A stretch of 64,000 bases of DNA from Methanosarcina acetivorans C2A (GCF_000007345.1 NC_003552.1:5518001-5582000); one strand, 5' to 3'. Numbered from the stretch's first letter, positions 9,113 through 18,145 are shown. Made by a program: numbers and translations. The notes: generated by a model from the letters alone, not told the origin.

Positions 9113-10610
9113 TTACAACTCCTTCCCTTTCATGCCAGGAATATAGATCCTCACCTTCATCTTCTGCAAGGGGTTCTTCCGAACAGGCAGTACCTCCTAC
9201 TGCGGAATTTTTCTCATTCAGACCAGCCTGATATTTTCCAGAGGGCTCCACAGCTTCATCCGAAGCCTCTAACACAGAGATTTCTTTTTTAGAATCTGCA
9301 GAAAAGACTTCATCACTTCCAGAAGACTCGTCCTCTTCGCAACTTGCTCGTCTCCTTTTTATCAGGAACAGGAGCCCGGCTGCTGATGAGAACAGGAGCA
9401 GCAGGAGCAGAACAATCAGGTGTTTTAGCATAAGCGGAACACTGTCGAAGACGATATTGAAGGCAGGGTCAAGATTGCTGTATTCCGATGCAAAAACCGC
9501 ATTTACGTTCAGTAGTACGAATACCGCAATCAAAATAAGAAGTATTGAAGCTGTAATTGTGGAATTAAGAACTCGCCTGAGCAGGAATTTTCTCCCGTAG
9601 GCCAGGATTCCTCCGAGCAGTAGCAGAACCAGAGAAATACTAAGGCCCGAAAGTACAGCATCCTTTACAAGCCTGACCCTTGCAAACGCCCTGGCCTCGT
9701 TCCAGGCTTCGATTTTCTGGGCAGAAAGTGGAAACCCCACAGTATTTTCAAAGTACATAGCATCGTACATTAATGAATCATAATTTCCCTGGAAATTTTG
9801 CTGATCAGGAAGCATCTCCTTTTCATAGAGATCATTTGCAAGACTAATCTCTTCAGAAGTCAGCTCCTTAAGCCCTATACTGGCTGCGGAATCAAGGGTT
9901 GAGTCAAATGCTGGGTGTGCAAGGGAAAATACGGCCGGGAGGAAGAGAAGGAGCCCCAATATCAAAAAAAAGTAGCAAAAAATTGGGTTTAAGGACTTCC
10001 AACCGGCTTTAAGGGCTGAAATTCCATGGGCTCGAATGGCTGAAAGCAAGCTGCCTATTTTTGACTTTATGCTACCGAACCCTACCTTCTCACCCTTCCC
10101 GGAAACCTGAATTCTGGAGCTTGCCTCCATAAGGTGTGTTTTAGCAAAACTGGAGATTTCACTCCCTTTATCAAATAACTTTAGAGTCCATGTTTTGAGG
10201 CTGCCCAGGACATACAGGGCTCCATGTTTTACGGCAGCCAGGAAACTGAAAATAAGCAAACCAAGTGAGTCCCAGAACTGCTTAAAGGCGCAGCCCAGCT
10301 GTGCCCCTTCTTCCTCACCAGAAAAATTATCCCAGGAGCTGCCCTTTTCTTTCTCTCCGTTTCCAAGTATGGGAAGTATCGCTTCCACGTCCTCTTTCCC
10401 CTTTTCGGAAAGCCCGTAACGTTTCAGTTCGTCCTGTTCCACAAGATAATCGAGTTTCTTAAGGTGAAAGCTAAGCTGACCTGTTTTACAGCCTGTGAGC
10501 TGCATGAGGTGCGTGAATGTGAGACTGTCATCATAGAGCTTTTTTACAATTGTCGCCCTGATGGGATTTGAAAGGATCTTTAATAACTGTTCTTCGGAAT
10601 CATTATCCAT
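9105..10610 (-). CDS. Membrane-bound winged-helix regulator
   Basis: 501 residues. The N-terminus (about 1-85) is a winged-helix domain: EEQLLKILSNPIRATIVKKL, a recognition region HLMQLTGCKTGQLSFHLKKL, and a wing ending in YGLSEKGKEDVEAI. After a linker come four hydrophobic segments (about 215-235, 318-335, 345-370 and 388-410) with an outside loop of about 80 residues between the first two. The tail is acidic and Ser-rich. A DNA-binding domain fixed to the membrane suggests signalling from the envelope. It is co-directional with the overlapping ArsR-type gene and lies between two beta-helix genes. Confidence 0.72.
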   Translation of the reverse strand: MDNDSEEQLLKILSNPIRATIVKKLYDDSLTFTHLMQLTGCKTGQLSFHLKKLDYLVEQDELKRYGLSEKGKEDVEAILPILGNGEKEKGSSWDNFSGEEEGAQLGCAFKQFWDSLGLLIFSFLAAVKHGALYVLGSLKTWTLKLFDKGSEISSFAKTHLMEASSRIQVSGKGEKVGFGSIKSKIGSLLSAIRAHGISALKAGWKSLNPIFCYFFLILGLLLFLPAVFSLAHPAFDSTLDSAASIGLKELTSEEISLANDLYEKEMLPDQQNFQGNYDSLMYDAMYFENTVGFPLSAQKIEAWNEARAFARVRLVKDAVLSGLSISLVLLLLGGILAYGRKFLLRRVLNSTITASILLILIAVFVLLNVNAVFASEYSNLDPAFNIVFDSVPLMLKHLIVLLLLLLFSSAAGLLFLIKRRRASCEEDESSGSDEVFSADSKKEISVLEASDEAVEPSGKYQAGLNEKNSAVGGTACSEEPLAEDEGEDLYSWHEREGVVNG

Positions 10611-10743
10611 ATTTTCACTATCCCTGCTTACTGAAATTTTTCACCACTATAAATGTACCAGTTTCTGAAGTCTGTGTCTCTGCCAGAATCTGAAGTCTGC
10701 AATTGTATCCCTCACTGAGATCCGGGTTTGGACCTCATTTTGA

Positions 10744-12627
10744 TTAAACAAATATCTGGTCAAGGACATCTTCAATCCAGGATTTATCCTGTATTTTCCT
10801 CAGACAGATCGTATTGTTGTAGATGCGGTTTTCGGTTGAGTCTTTACTCACAAGAAGCCCTTTTTCACATTCAAAGAGCTGATTGTCATGTACGGAATTT
10901 TCGTTGCTGGTATCTTCAAGGGAAATTCCATGAGTATTAGCCCACAATTCATTCCGGACAAGAGTGTTTCCGGAAGAGGTTTCCAGGCTTATCCCACACT
11001 GGAAATTATTATTGGCACTATTATTACCAAGTTGATTTTCCGCCGCCTTTAGCAGATAAAAGCCTGCCTGGATGTTGCAAGCCGCAATATTGGACTCAAT
11101 GGTGTTTCCCATGCTTTCCTCTATTCTGAACCCTGAGGAAAAATCCTCTGCACGGTTTTCAAAGAGCCGGTTTTCATCCGAACCTTTAAGGTAAATTCCA
11201 TTGTTTCCTCTTTCCATAATATTGGCCCTGAAAAGACTTCTGTTAGAATTTTCTATTACGAGAGCTTCATCGTTCGAGTCAAGGAGATTACTTTCCAGAA
11301 CGCAGTCCGTGCAGTTCCGGAGAAAAATCCCGTGCTCCATACCCGAGACTCTATTTTTTAAAAGTGTGCAGTTTCCGGCCCCTAGAAGGAGAAGACCCAC
11401 CTCAGGTCTCTCTCCCCAATCGGATTTGATCACAAAACCCTGAACAGTTACATTATCAGCATTTATTTCAAGAGCCGGAAAATCAGGCTTAGCCGGAATA
11501 ATTATTACATTATCAAAAGGCCTTGTCTGGAAAATTACGAATTCTCCGGCATCGTCACCCGGCACAGAATTTCCGTATTCAATAACCTCATCATCAACTT
11601 CGTATTGCCCGAAATCTGTATCCTTTAAATCCACCTTCCTTAAACCTGTATCCTTTAAATCCACCTCCCTTAAACCTGTATCCTTTAAATCCACCTCTCT
11701 TATTATTTCGTATTGCCCGAAATCTGTATCCTTTAAATCCACCTCCCTTATTGCTTCGTATTGCCCGAAATCCGTATCCTTTAAATCCACCTCCCTTATT
11801 CTCTGAAAAAGGTCCCGGTATGCCGTACTTACTCCCTGAATCCTATCCAAGGTTCTATTTTCGTCCTCCGTCAGGTACAATTTGACCGAAGGGGCAAAGC
11901 TTCTGTTTTCAATTATGTTTTCTGAGATATTAGTAGAAACGTTTTCAGCCATGTTTTCAAGCCCTGCTCTTTCAGTAATATTTCCCTCGTGATCGTCATC
12001 AAGCTCTCTTTCGGATGAAATAAGATAAGCGTAAACAACCCGATCCCTTCTGACAAAACCGATCGGATATTTTCTTCGGATTTCCCGAACCGATTCTTCG
12101 AGTAAGAGCTTTTCTGATTCTGAAAAAGGTCCATTTTTGATTTCTTCGAGCAGGTCTATCTGCCCGGAAGCATCAAGAATCAACAGCAGATAATCAGAAC
12201 TTGCTTTTTTGATTGAGGGAGAGATATACATTAAGGTTTCATACATGGGGTCAAGGCCAAATTCTTCTGTGATTTTATCGGCTTCTACCACTATTTTACC
12301 GAACTCAGAACTATCAGAATCATCACTCTTCTGGAGGGAGGAGGAAGCATCCCTGTCTTCTGCAATTAATGTTAGATATTTGTCCACAACCACATTTTCA
12401 TTGTATTCTCCTGCATATACGAAAACCGTATCTCCCTCTTCTGCCATGGCCACAGCGGCCTGGATGCTGCGGGAATCGCCCCAGCCCCGCGCATCCACAG
12501 TAACTGTTTTAGCAGAGGTAGAGCCTGTGAATACGAGCAGCAAGAAGCAGAAGGCCAGCACGCAACAGACAAAAATGAGGGGTTTGACCTTCCATCCGTT
12601 TCGTATGCATTCTAAAGTCCTTTTCAT
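10744..12627 (-). CDS. Exported parallel beta-helix protein with internal repeats
   Basis: 627 residues. The signal anchor (about 16-38) ends TGSTSAKTVTVD. Next comes the start of a pectin-lyase-like helix (SIQAAVAMAEEGDTVFVYAG), a charged insert of about 290 residues, and then 10 or more beta-helix turns with NRLFENRAEDFSSGF-type repeats. The insert contains a tandem REVDLKDT repeat coded at 11600-11804. The protein is probably outside the cell, and its ligand is unknown. Three copies of a 17-bp repeat lie just before the start codon. It ends 134 bases before the membrane-bound regulator and may share its transcript. Confidence 0.75.
   Translation of the reverse strand: MKRTLECIRNGWKVKPLIFVCCVLAFCFLLLVFTGSTSAKTVTVDARGWGDSRSIQAAVAMAEEGDTVFVYAGEYNENVVVDKYLTLIAEDRDASSSLQKSDDSDSSEFGKIVVEADKITEEFGLDPMYETLMYISPSIKKASSDYLLLILDASGQIDLLEEIKNGPFSESEKLLLEESVREIRRKYPIGFVRRDRVVYAYLISSERELDDDHEGNITERAGLENMAENVSTNISENIIENRSFAPSVKLYLTEDENRTLDRIQGVSTAYRDLFQRIREVDLKDTDFGQYEAIREVDLKDTDFGQYEIIREVDLKDTGLREVDLKDTGLRKVDLKDTDFGQYEVDDEVIEYGNSVPGDDAGEFVIFQTRPFDNVIIIPAKPDFPALEINADNVTVQGFVIKSDWGERPEVGLLLLGAGNCTLLKNRVSGMEHGIFLRNCTDCVLESNLLDSNDEALVIENSNRSLFRANIMERGNNGIYLKGSDENRLFENRAEDFSSGFRIEESMGNTIESNIAACNIQAGFYLLKAAENQLGNNSANNNFQCGISLETSSGNTLVRNELWANTHGISLEDTSNENSVHDNQLFECEKGLLVSKDSTENRIYNNTICLRKIQDKSWIEDVLDQIFV
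11600..11804 (-). repeat. In-frame 48/30-bp repeats coding REVDLKDT units
   Basis: Five tandem copies code (I/L)R(E/K)VDLKDT. Three carry the added DFGQYE and are 48 bp long; two lack most of it and are 30 bp. All lengths are multiples of three, so the frame is kept. The copies are nearly identical at the DNA level, which points to recent expansion. Confidence 0.88.
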
Positions 12628-12648
12628 GACGGTTCATCTCTCAAGCAG

Positions 12649-12699
12649 TTTTTTCATGCTGATTCTTTTTTCATGCTGATTCTTTTTTCATGCTGATTC
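12649..12699. repeat. Three tandem 17-bp repeats
   Basis: TTTTTTCATGCTGATTC occurs three times without a gap, 21 bases before the start of the beta-helix gene on the minus strand. On that strand it reads GAATCAGCATGAAAAAA and lies in the leader, where it could affect translation or be harmless slippage. Confidence 0.85.
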
Positions 12700-13118
12700 A
12701 TCTATCTTCAGACTTTGAGATAGAAGGAGACTGAGGGAGCCAACCTATCGGGCAGTTTCCTCTTTGCTTGGTATCGATAAATAGATTTTTGACAAAAATT
12801 CCGAAAAAAAGACTTGCGTTTATTGGAAATCGTTTTCCAATTTTAGCTGGAAACACTTGCTTGTATACTTTTTTCAAAATAAGCAAAGAAATTCACAGTT
12901 TTTATGAAGTTAAGGAGTTTGTCTATGTAACAATTCCGAGTTACCCTTTCGGGAGTAGAACTTATAAATAATATGTATTACGCACGTCTGGATGTTTACT
13001 TTGCAAACATCCTTCCTATGAACGGGGCTCGAACATGAATTAGACATAAATTAAACATGAATTAAATATGTAAATTAAGTATATGAATTGAATAAGACCT
13101 GATTTAGCGACATGGTTA
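12700..13118. other. Intergenic region, no gene seen
   Basis: AT-rich, with no credible coding frame on either strand. It contains an inverted repeat, TTGGAAA-TCGT-TTTCCAA, at 12823-12840. TATA-like sequences (TTATAAATAATATG) occur near 12962. It probably holds the promoter of the minus-strand beta-helix gene. Confidence 0.4.
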
Positions 13119-13639
13119 TCACTGTCTTGCAAATACAATTCCGGAACTCAGGTTTTCAACTCTGTCCGCAACAACGATATCTCCCTGTATTCCGAGCTTT
13201 TTTCCCCTGTACCATTTACCCCTAATGCTAAGTTTGTCGTCTTTTGAAACAATACAGAGTCCATGATATAGAACCAATGTTGTTCCACTCTCATATGCTA
13301 TGGAAAATGTACTCTCGTACTTAGAAAACAAACCTCCAAACGCAACCATAATTAAAGGCACACCGATAAAGAAAAATGGCCTTTCATAAACTCTGGAATC
13401 TCCAAGGCATGTAGATTCAACGCCAAAAGATTCGGATTTCTCATTTTCCCTGTAATAGGATGAGCTCAAAGGATCTGCGATAATCGGAAAAAAAGTAGCA
13501 TGCCTGCAATCAGAATAATCATTCCCGCAGCTATAATGCCCCATAAGAGCTGGCCCATGAAATAGGAATAAAAAAGTACTGACGGCACAATAAGTATTAC
13601 AACTATCAAGATAACGGTAGAGTTTGATCCTTTAGTCAC
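13119..13639 (-). pseudogene. Frameshifted two-helix membrane protein gene
   Basis: From a GTG at 13637-13639 the frame codes two membrane helices (TVILIVVILIVPSVLFYSYF and LLWGIIAAGMIILIAGMLLF) and stops soon after. The next part (about 13119-13490) is open in another frame: SSSYYRENEKSE, a third hydrophobic stretch (PFFFIGVPLIMVAFGGLF) and a beta-rich C-terminus (LVLYHGLCIVSKDDKLSIRG). The switch falls on a run of seven A (plus strand, about 13490-13496). One base gained or lost there explains the break. The IS481-type element lies 45 bases upstream of the start, close to its promoter. Confidence 0.65.
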
Positions 13640-13683
13640 TAGTCAACCTCTTTATACTCATGTTTTTACTTTTATTTCATTTG

Positions 13684-14712
13684 TGTTTTATCCCGAAATT
13701 ATTTCGCGCTAAATATGTCGGTTGTAATCCCTTATCTTTTGTGAAACTTAATGGAAAAAAGATACGTTGGATCATTGCTCAAAAATCGAAAGGTGAATCT
13801 ACCTCGACGATAGCTGAGATCCAGGGGATCTCAGCCCGTCGAGTTCAGCAGATCTACAAAGAATACGTTGAAACTGGTCAGCTTCCTCAAGTTGGCATTA
13901 ATCTTGGAAGACCAAAGAACCCCTTATCCTCCTCTGATCAGGAATTGATTGACCAAACTTACTCTGATTATAAGTTTGGAGCCTGTTACCTTGAGATTCT
14001 CATCGAAGGCAAATATAATCGTAAGATATCTCATAACAGAATCCATAACTACCTACTTAGCATGGACCTTGCCAAGGAAAACCGAAAAAAGAAACAGAGA
14101 AGAAAATGGTGTAGATACGAACGCGAACACAGCATGTCTGCTGCACACATCGATTGGCATGAGAATCCCCTGTTAGGACTTCAAGTCTGTGCCATTCTTG
14201 ATGATTCATCAAGAATGATAATTGCAGGTGGAGAGTACGTTCATTGCAACACGGAGAACACCATTAAAGTGATTGATGAACTTGTCAAAGAGTACTGGGA
14301 CATATACCCTTTAAGAGAGCTCATTATGGATCATGGAAGTGAATTCGGGGCTCACAGGATTAATAAGGATGGTTCATGGGATAGTGACTTTAAAAGATGC
14401 ATTGAAGAACTTGGAATCAAACCAATACTTGCAAGGGTAAGACATCCTCAGACAAACGGAAAAATAGAGAAATGGTTCGATACATATCAAAGGTTTAGAG
14501 GAGAGTTTGAATCATTTGAAGAATTCGTACAGTGGTATAACAAGAGGCCACATGGAGCTTTGAAACTTGAACAGTTAGAATCGCCACAGGAAGCATTCTG
14601 GAATAGATTACCAGTTGAGGCAAAGTTCAGAATAGGAGTGAGATTGTTTGGGTGGTGAAAACATGGACAAGAGGAAAAAAGTTTCAAAGCGAAATTATTT
14701 CAGGACAAAACA
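13684..14712 (+). mobile_element. Intact IS481-family-like insertion sequence
   Basis: A 1029-bp element. The left end is TGTTTTATCCCGAAATTATT (13684 on) and the right end, read inward, is TGTTTTGTCCTGAAATAATT; 20 of 24 terminal bases match. It is flanked by identical 15-bp direct repeats CTTTTATTTCATTTG (13669-13683 and 14713-14727), read as a target-site duplication. One complete transposase gene fills it. Perfect target repeats suggest a fairly recent insertion. Confidence 0.9.
13741..14658 (+). CDS. IS481-family-like transposase
   Basis: About 305 residues from the GTG at 13741. The N-terminal half has helix-turn-helix domains (STSTIAEIQGISARRVQQIY). The C-terminal half is an integrase-core DDE domain: D in AHIDWHENPL, D in LIMDHGSEFG and E in PQTNGKIEKW, followed by YNKRPHGAL. 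The frame is open back to an ATG at 13660, but that codon lies outside the left inverted repeat and so cannot be native. The gene is intact. Confidence 0.88.
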   Translation: MKLNGKKIRWIIAQKSKGESTSTIAEIQGISARRVQQIYKEYVETGQLPQVGINLGRPKNPLSSSDQELIDQTYSDYKFGACYLEILIEGKYNRKISHNRIHNYLLSMDLAKENRKKKQRRKWCRYEREHSMSAAHIDWHENPLLGLQVCAILDDSSRMIIAGGEYVHCNTENTIKVIDELVKEYWDIYPLRELIMDHGSEFGAHRINKDGSWDSDFKRCIEELGIKPILARVRHPQTNGKIEKWFDTYQRFRGEFESFEEFVQWYNKRPHGALKLEQLESPQEAFWNRLPVEAKFRIGVRLFGW

Positions 14713-14727
14713 CTTTTATTTCATTTG

Positions 14728-15071
14728 CTAATAATATAAAAGGAAGTTAATCTCAAAAACTCAGATTTTATCAAAACAACATATTTTGAACAAATTGAGA
14801 CCCACCACATCCAGTCACTTCTGCAGTCTGAGAAAATAGTGTCAGTTTTTACCTAAATTTGACAGAAGCACACATTTTATAATGTTGAAATGGGCTTCAT
14901 GCTTCTGTTTTCTTAATACAATTCAAAGTTTTGTCTTGCATCTTATGATTTTTGGACATTTTTTAATTTACTAAAATGTAGTGTGTCAATGCAACATGTT
15001 TTGTGTAAGAAAATACTGTATTAATTAGCAGAATCTGTCAAATTAGGGTTTTCAACAAATTCTAAAAAATA
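14728..15071. other. Intergenic region, no gene seen
   Basis: AT-rich DNA between the insertion sequence and the end of the winged-helix gene. It contains a short imperfect inverted repeat (TGTCAGTTTTTACCTAAATT then TGACA) near 14839-14864. No reading frame or mobile-element end was recognised. Confidence 0.4.
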
Positions 15072-15458
15072 TTAGTCTCCGTCGATGCAGAAGTTTCCTT
15101 GCGTATTTTTTAAGAATATGCCAAGGATTTCTTCCTTACAGCTATTCCTGCAGCCCGGCACAAGAACTATTATTTTTTCAACCGGCTCGTAAATCTTTAT
15201 TTTTCTTCCCCTCTGGCTCCATTTAACCTCTGAAACTCTTATCATACCTGCATCTAAAAGGGAATCAAGATTGTATTTGAGAGTGCTTAAGCCCAAACTG
15301 AGTTTTTCCGCAAGCTCACCTGCTGACATATCCTTAGTTTCCAGAAGCTTCAGGATTTTTAGAGAATTTGTATTAGAAAGAGTCTGTACCAGTTTTCGAG
15401 AATCTTCCGAAAGAAATAGAATTTCCAAATTTTTATCTGAACAATCCTCTTCTAGCAT
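15072..15458 (-). CDS. ArsR-type winged-helix transcription regulator (paralogue)
   Basis: 128 residues, a paralogue of the regulator at 8705-9112. The DNA-binding region runs from SRKLVQTLSNTNSLKILKLL through MSAGELAEKLSLGLSTLKYN to a wing with SEVKWSQRGRKIKIYEPVEK. The tail has cysteines (GCRNSCKEE, NFCIDGD). It is divergent from the helix-turn-helix gene at 15711 that heads the GWCP array, and the 252-bp gap between them carries both promoters. Control of the array by this protein is possible but unproven. Confidence 0.8.
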   Translation of the reverse strand: MLEEDCSDKNLEILFLSEDSRKLVQTLSNTNSLKILKLLETKDMSAGELAEKLSLGLSTLKYNLDSLLDAGMIRVSEVKWSQRGRKIKIYEPVEKIIVLVPGCRNSCKEEILGIFLKNTQGNFCIDGD

Positions 15459-15491
15459 AGATACTCAACTCATCCTCAGCTTCCAACTTAT

Positions 15492-15602
15492 ATTAGCATA
15501 TGAACTAATTGGAAATTATATACTATTCAATAAATATTCATATTTGTAAACAAATTCTAACCTTGTTCCATATATTCTTTATGGCCAGATCATCTAACTA
15601 TT
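15492..15602 (-). promoter_or_regulatory. Shared upstream elements before the winged-helix gene
   Basis: TGGCCAGATCATCTAACTAT (15582-15601, then T) and ATTAGCATAT (15492-15501) repeat the two elements found at 8535 and 8455, with a similar gap (80 versus 70 bases). Between them lies a minus-strand TATA candidate (TAGTATATAATTTCC read on that strand, near 15512-15526). They suggest common control of this gene and the beta-helix lipoprotein gene. Confidence 0.5.
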
Positions 15603-15671
15603 CCAAACAAAAATCCAAGATTTCCCATCAGACAAAGATTTTCAGCAGAGCAACTCAAAAAAATTAAGGAG

Positions 15672-15690
15672 ATCGAAAACTATATATAGT
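15672..15690 (+). promoter_or_regulatory. BRE/TATA promoter of the GWCP array
   Basis: ATCGAAAACTATATATAGT is a strong archaeal BRE plus TATA box. Its centre is about 25 bases before the ATG at 15711, so the transcript would begin at or next to the start codon. That would make it leaderless, in keeping with the absence of a Shine-Dalgarno. Confidence 0.65.
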
Positions 15691-15710
15691 CAACATTCAC
15701 ATGTTTACTT

Positions 15711-16166
15711 ATGTTCCTTCCGGCAGGTGAAAAACAGTTTGAATTCTGGGTTCTACGCCGAAACGGACTCCCGAACATCAATATTGCAAAGCATTTCGGG
15801 GTCTCCAGGCAGGCAGTCTCGCGAGCCCTCCTCAGTATGGATAAACGTATAGAAGAGACTCTGCTTGAGATGGCCGGGGCAAACAGGATAGAAGTGGAGA
15901 AACTAGACTCAAAGAAAGGAATCCTCTTTGGAAGATCAATTCCTTTCAAAGCCAACGCAATAATCTTTGTCTCGGCAAAACACGGGATGCAGGTCTGGTA
16001 CGAACATGAAGGAGAATGTGGGTCCTGCGAGAGGTATAGGGAATGTATCGAACTCCTCTGGGACTTTGCAGAAGAAATGCAGCTTAAACTTCAGAGTACG
16101 GACGACCCCACAAAGATTGCAGATGAATTGTTTGGGAAATTGAAAGAACTGGTGGAACAGGCCTGA
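15711..16166 (+). CDS. Helix-turn-helix regulator heading the GWCP array
   Basis: 151 residues. The N-terminal helix-turn-helix is QFEFWVLRRNGLPNINIAKH followed by FGVSRQAVSRALLSMDKRI, which looks like a sigma-70 region 4 or Tfx-type fold. The middle is an alpha/beta segment (FKANAIIFVSAKHGMQVWYE). A cysteine motif, CGSCERYREC, could bind metal or a redox cluster. The family was not identified with certainty. It ends 34 bases before the first of 13 paralogous membrane-protein genes on the same strand, so it is probably their regulator. Confidence 0.7.
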   Translation: MFLPAGEKQFEFWVLRRNGLPNINIAKHFGVSRQAVSRALLSMDKRIEETLLEMAGANRIEVEKLDSKKGILFGRSIPFKANAIIFVSAKHGMQVWYEHEGECGSCERYRECIELLWDFAEEMQLKLQSTDDPTKIADELFGKLKELVEQA

Positions 16167-16200
16167 CTTAAGACAGGTGAAATTGAAGGAAGGGTAAACG

Positions 16201-16809
16201 ATGGATGTATTCATAAAAAGTATCAGGAAACTGATGGGATGGTGTCCTAATGCTAAAGCACTTGAAACCAGGCATTCCATCTGCCCTGAATATCTGGAAG
16301 CTGATAACCAATCCAGGGGAAAAGATGCCGGAAATAATCCCATTTTACCATCTGGCTGGTGGAACAAACGTCATAATAGATCATTGATAGCTTCCTCCGT
16401 GTTTACTATCTTTTCCTTATATTGGATTACATTCCAGGGAGAATCTCTCAAAAATGAAGCTTTTATACTGGGGTTAATAATCGGAATTATTTTAAATCCG
16501 CTTCTTTGCATCTGGAACTGGCGTTTCCTGGATAAAATAAAAAACTCAAACAAAAAAGTCCGGACAAAAAATAAATTGATGACTATAGCTGGAATACTGG
16601 GCCTTACAACACTGCTTATAGAATCTTCATCACGTGGAGGGGAATTCGTTTTAACGTTCAGTTTGACTTGTGCTTCCGGTTTTTGTTTGACAGCTTTCCT
16701 GTATTACCTTACGGATACATACTGGGAAAAGAAAAACAAAAAAATTGTGCTTCTGGAAGGGTATTACGCACCAGAGATCTACGTTATAAATAAGGATGCG
16801 GAACGATGA
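16201..16809 (+). CDS. GWCP-motif (DUF1673-like) membrane protein 1
   Basis: 202 residues; function unknown. It has a cytoplasmic N-terminus with KLMGWCPNAK (about 10-19), a polar region, four membrane helices (about 62-80, 86-105, 126-142 and 150-170) and a short tail that begins TYWEKKNKKIV. From memory the family is DUF1673, known mainly from Methanosarcina. The sequence GGAAGGGTAAACG before the ATG is a fair ribosome site. The stop overlaps the next start (ATGA). Its first 60 residues are nearly the same as in the next gene, with a second cysteine in SICPEYLEADNQ. Confidence 0.72.
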   Translation: MDVFIKSIRKLMGWCPNAKALETRHSICPEYLEADNQSRGKDAGNNPILPSGWWNKRHNRSLIASSVFTIFSLYWITFQGESLKNEAFILGLIIGIILNPLLCIWNWRFLDKIKNSNKKVRTKNKLMTIAGILGLTTLLIESSSRGGEFVLTFSLTCASGFCLTAFLYYLTDTYWEKKNKKIVLLEGYYAPEIYVINKDAER

Positions 16810-17525
16810 CCATGACCCTGGAATATATCAAAAAACTGATGGGATGGTGTCCTAATGCTAAAGCATTTGAAACTAGGCGTTCCGTCTGCCCTGAATATCT
16901 GGAAGCTGATAACCAATCCAGGGGAAAAGATGCCGGGAATTCTCCGGTTCCATCTCCCGGCTGGTGGAACAAACGTCATAACAGGTCATTAATAGATTCC
17001 TCCGTGTTTACTCTCTTTTCCATATATTTGATCGGATTCCAGGGAGTTAGCCCCGTGGATGAACGTTTCATGTCCGGGGTAATTTTAGGAATTATTTTTA
17101 ACCTGAGCCTCTGTATCCGGACCTGGAGTTATCTGGATGACATAAAGAACTCAAGCAGACAAAGAAAAATTATAACTGTATCGTCAAAAGAGAAAATAAT
17201 AAAGTTAATAAATATAATAATAGCATTGGTAATACTGTATCTCTTATTTTCACAATTTAATTGGGGATTCGTTTTGTTTTTAATCTCTGCTTTTTGTTTG
17301 ATAGCTTTGTTGTACTACTTTAAGTTTGATTTCTCTCCCATGGTGTTTCTTTTTTACTTAGGTTCACCCAACACGGTATTTTCATCTGGCATAGCCGGCA
17401 TTTGTTTGACAGCTTTTCTGTATTACCTTACGGATGTATACTGGGAAAAGAGGAATGGAAAAATAGTGCTTGTATATGACCGTAAAATGTCAGAGATCTG
17501 TATCGTAAATGCGGAAGCGGAGTAA
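16806..17525 (+). CDS. GWCP-motif (DUF1673-like) membrane protein 2
   Basis: 239 residues, about 35 longer than most members. The N-terminal 60 residues nearly repeat gene 1. The extra length comes from a second version of the last membrane helix: ISAFCLIALLYYFKFDF is followed 30 residues later by GICLTAFLYYLTDVYWEKRN, which looks like an internal duplication. This could change the number of membrane passes from four to five. Five bases separate its stop from the next start. Confidence 0.7.
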   Translation: MTMTLEYIKKLMGWCPNAKAFETRRSVCPEYLEADNQSRGKDAGNSPVPSPGWWNKRHNRSLIDSSVFTLFSIYLIGFQGVSPVDERFMSGVILGIIFNLSLCIRTWSYLDDIKNSSRQRKIITVSSKEKIIKLINIIIALVILYLLFSQFNWGFVLFLISAFCLIALLYYFKFDFSPMVFLFYLGSPNTVFSSGIAGICLTAFLYYLTDVYWEKRNGKIVLVYDRKMSEICIVNAEAE

Positions 17526-17530
17526 CGACC

Positions 17531-18145
17531 ATGACCCTGAAATATATCAAAAAAATCATGGGATGGTGCCCTAATGCAAAAAAACTTGAAACCGGACCCC
17601 GAATTAGCTCTTCTAATTTTGAAGCATATGGTCGATCGAGAGAAGAAAAATCAAGAAGTCCGGAGGTTTCAGGCCCGCATTCCAGGCTTTATACCCAACT
17701 CCTTCTGCTACCAATGTTCTTTGCTCCTGTTTATATAAACCTATTTCAAAAAGGTATAAACACAGAAGCTTTCCTTCTTGGCCTTTTACTTTCTTTACCG
17801 ATCTATTTGCTCGGTTGGAAAAAGCAGATGCATCAATACGACGCTGCAAAAGAAAAAACTGTTATTTCCCCTTCCTTCAGAAAAACATTCTTCTGTGTTT
17901 TCTTACTCCCATTTTTAGGTTTAACTTTGCTCATAGCTTTCTTGCCTTATATCTCGTCTCATGCAGCTTATCTTTTTAACGACCAGATACTGTACTCTTT
18001 CTTTTCAGGAACTATGATTCTGATGTGGGGCTTCTATTTCCAGCTAATTTACTGGGAGAGGAAAAACCATGTAAAAATGTATGTGAAGAGAGAGAAGGGA
18101 CAGCACAAACTGTATGTCCTTGGAGAAAAGGGGGGAGAACCATAA
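17531..18145 (+). CDS. GWCP-motif (DUF1673-like) membrane protein 3
   Basis: 204 residues with KIMGWCPNAKKLETG at the start, then helices around 55-74, 82-97, 120-140 and 155-175. The family motif WKKQMHQYDAA follows helix 2, and LIYWERKNHVKMYVKREKG forms the tail. It is close to gene 5 (18748-19377) in both protein and DNA, including the entire 3' end, so one is a recent copy of the other or they have undergone gene conversion. The last codons overlap gene 4 at CCATAA. Confidence 0.72.
   Translation: MTLKYIKKIMGWCPNAKKLETGPRISSSNFEAYGRSREEKSRSPEVSGPHSRLYTQLLLLPMFFAPVYINLFQKGINTEAFLLGLLLSLPIYLLGWKKQMHQYDAAKEKTVISPSFRKTFFCVFLLPFLGLTLLIAFLPYISSHAAYLFNDQILYSFFSGTMILMWGFYFQLIYWERKNHVKMYVKREKGQHKLYVLGEKGGEP

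Noticed and set aside
12823-12840. GGAA-N6-TTCC inverted repeat as an NrpR nitrogen-control operator
   Set aside because: That form is from Methanococcus; for Methanosarcina I recall GGTA-N6-TACC, and no nitrogen gene is next to it.
13660-13740. ATG at 13660 as transposase start
   Set aside because: It lies outside the left inverted repeat of the insertion sequence, so it is not part of the element.
18025-18142. Upstream extension of array gene 4 to the ATG at 18025
   Set aside because: It re-reads the end of gene 3 in another frame; the extension exists only because genes 3 and 5 share that DNA. The same holds for gene 6 at 19257.
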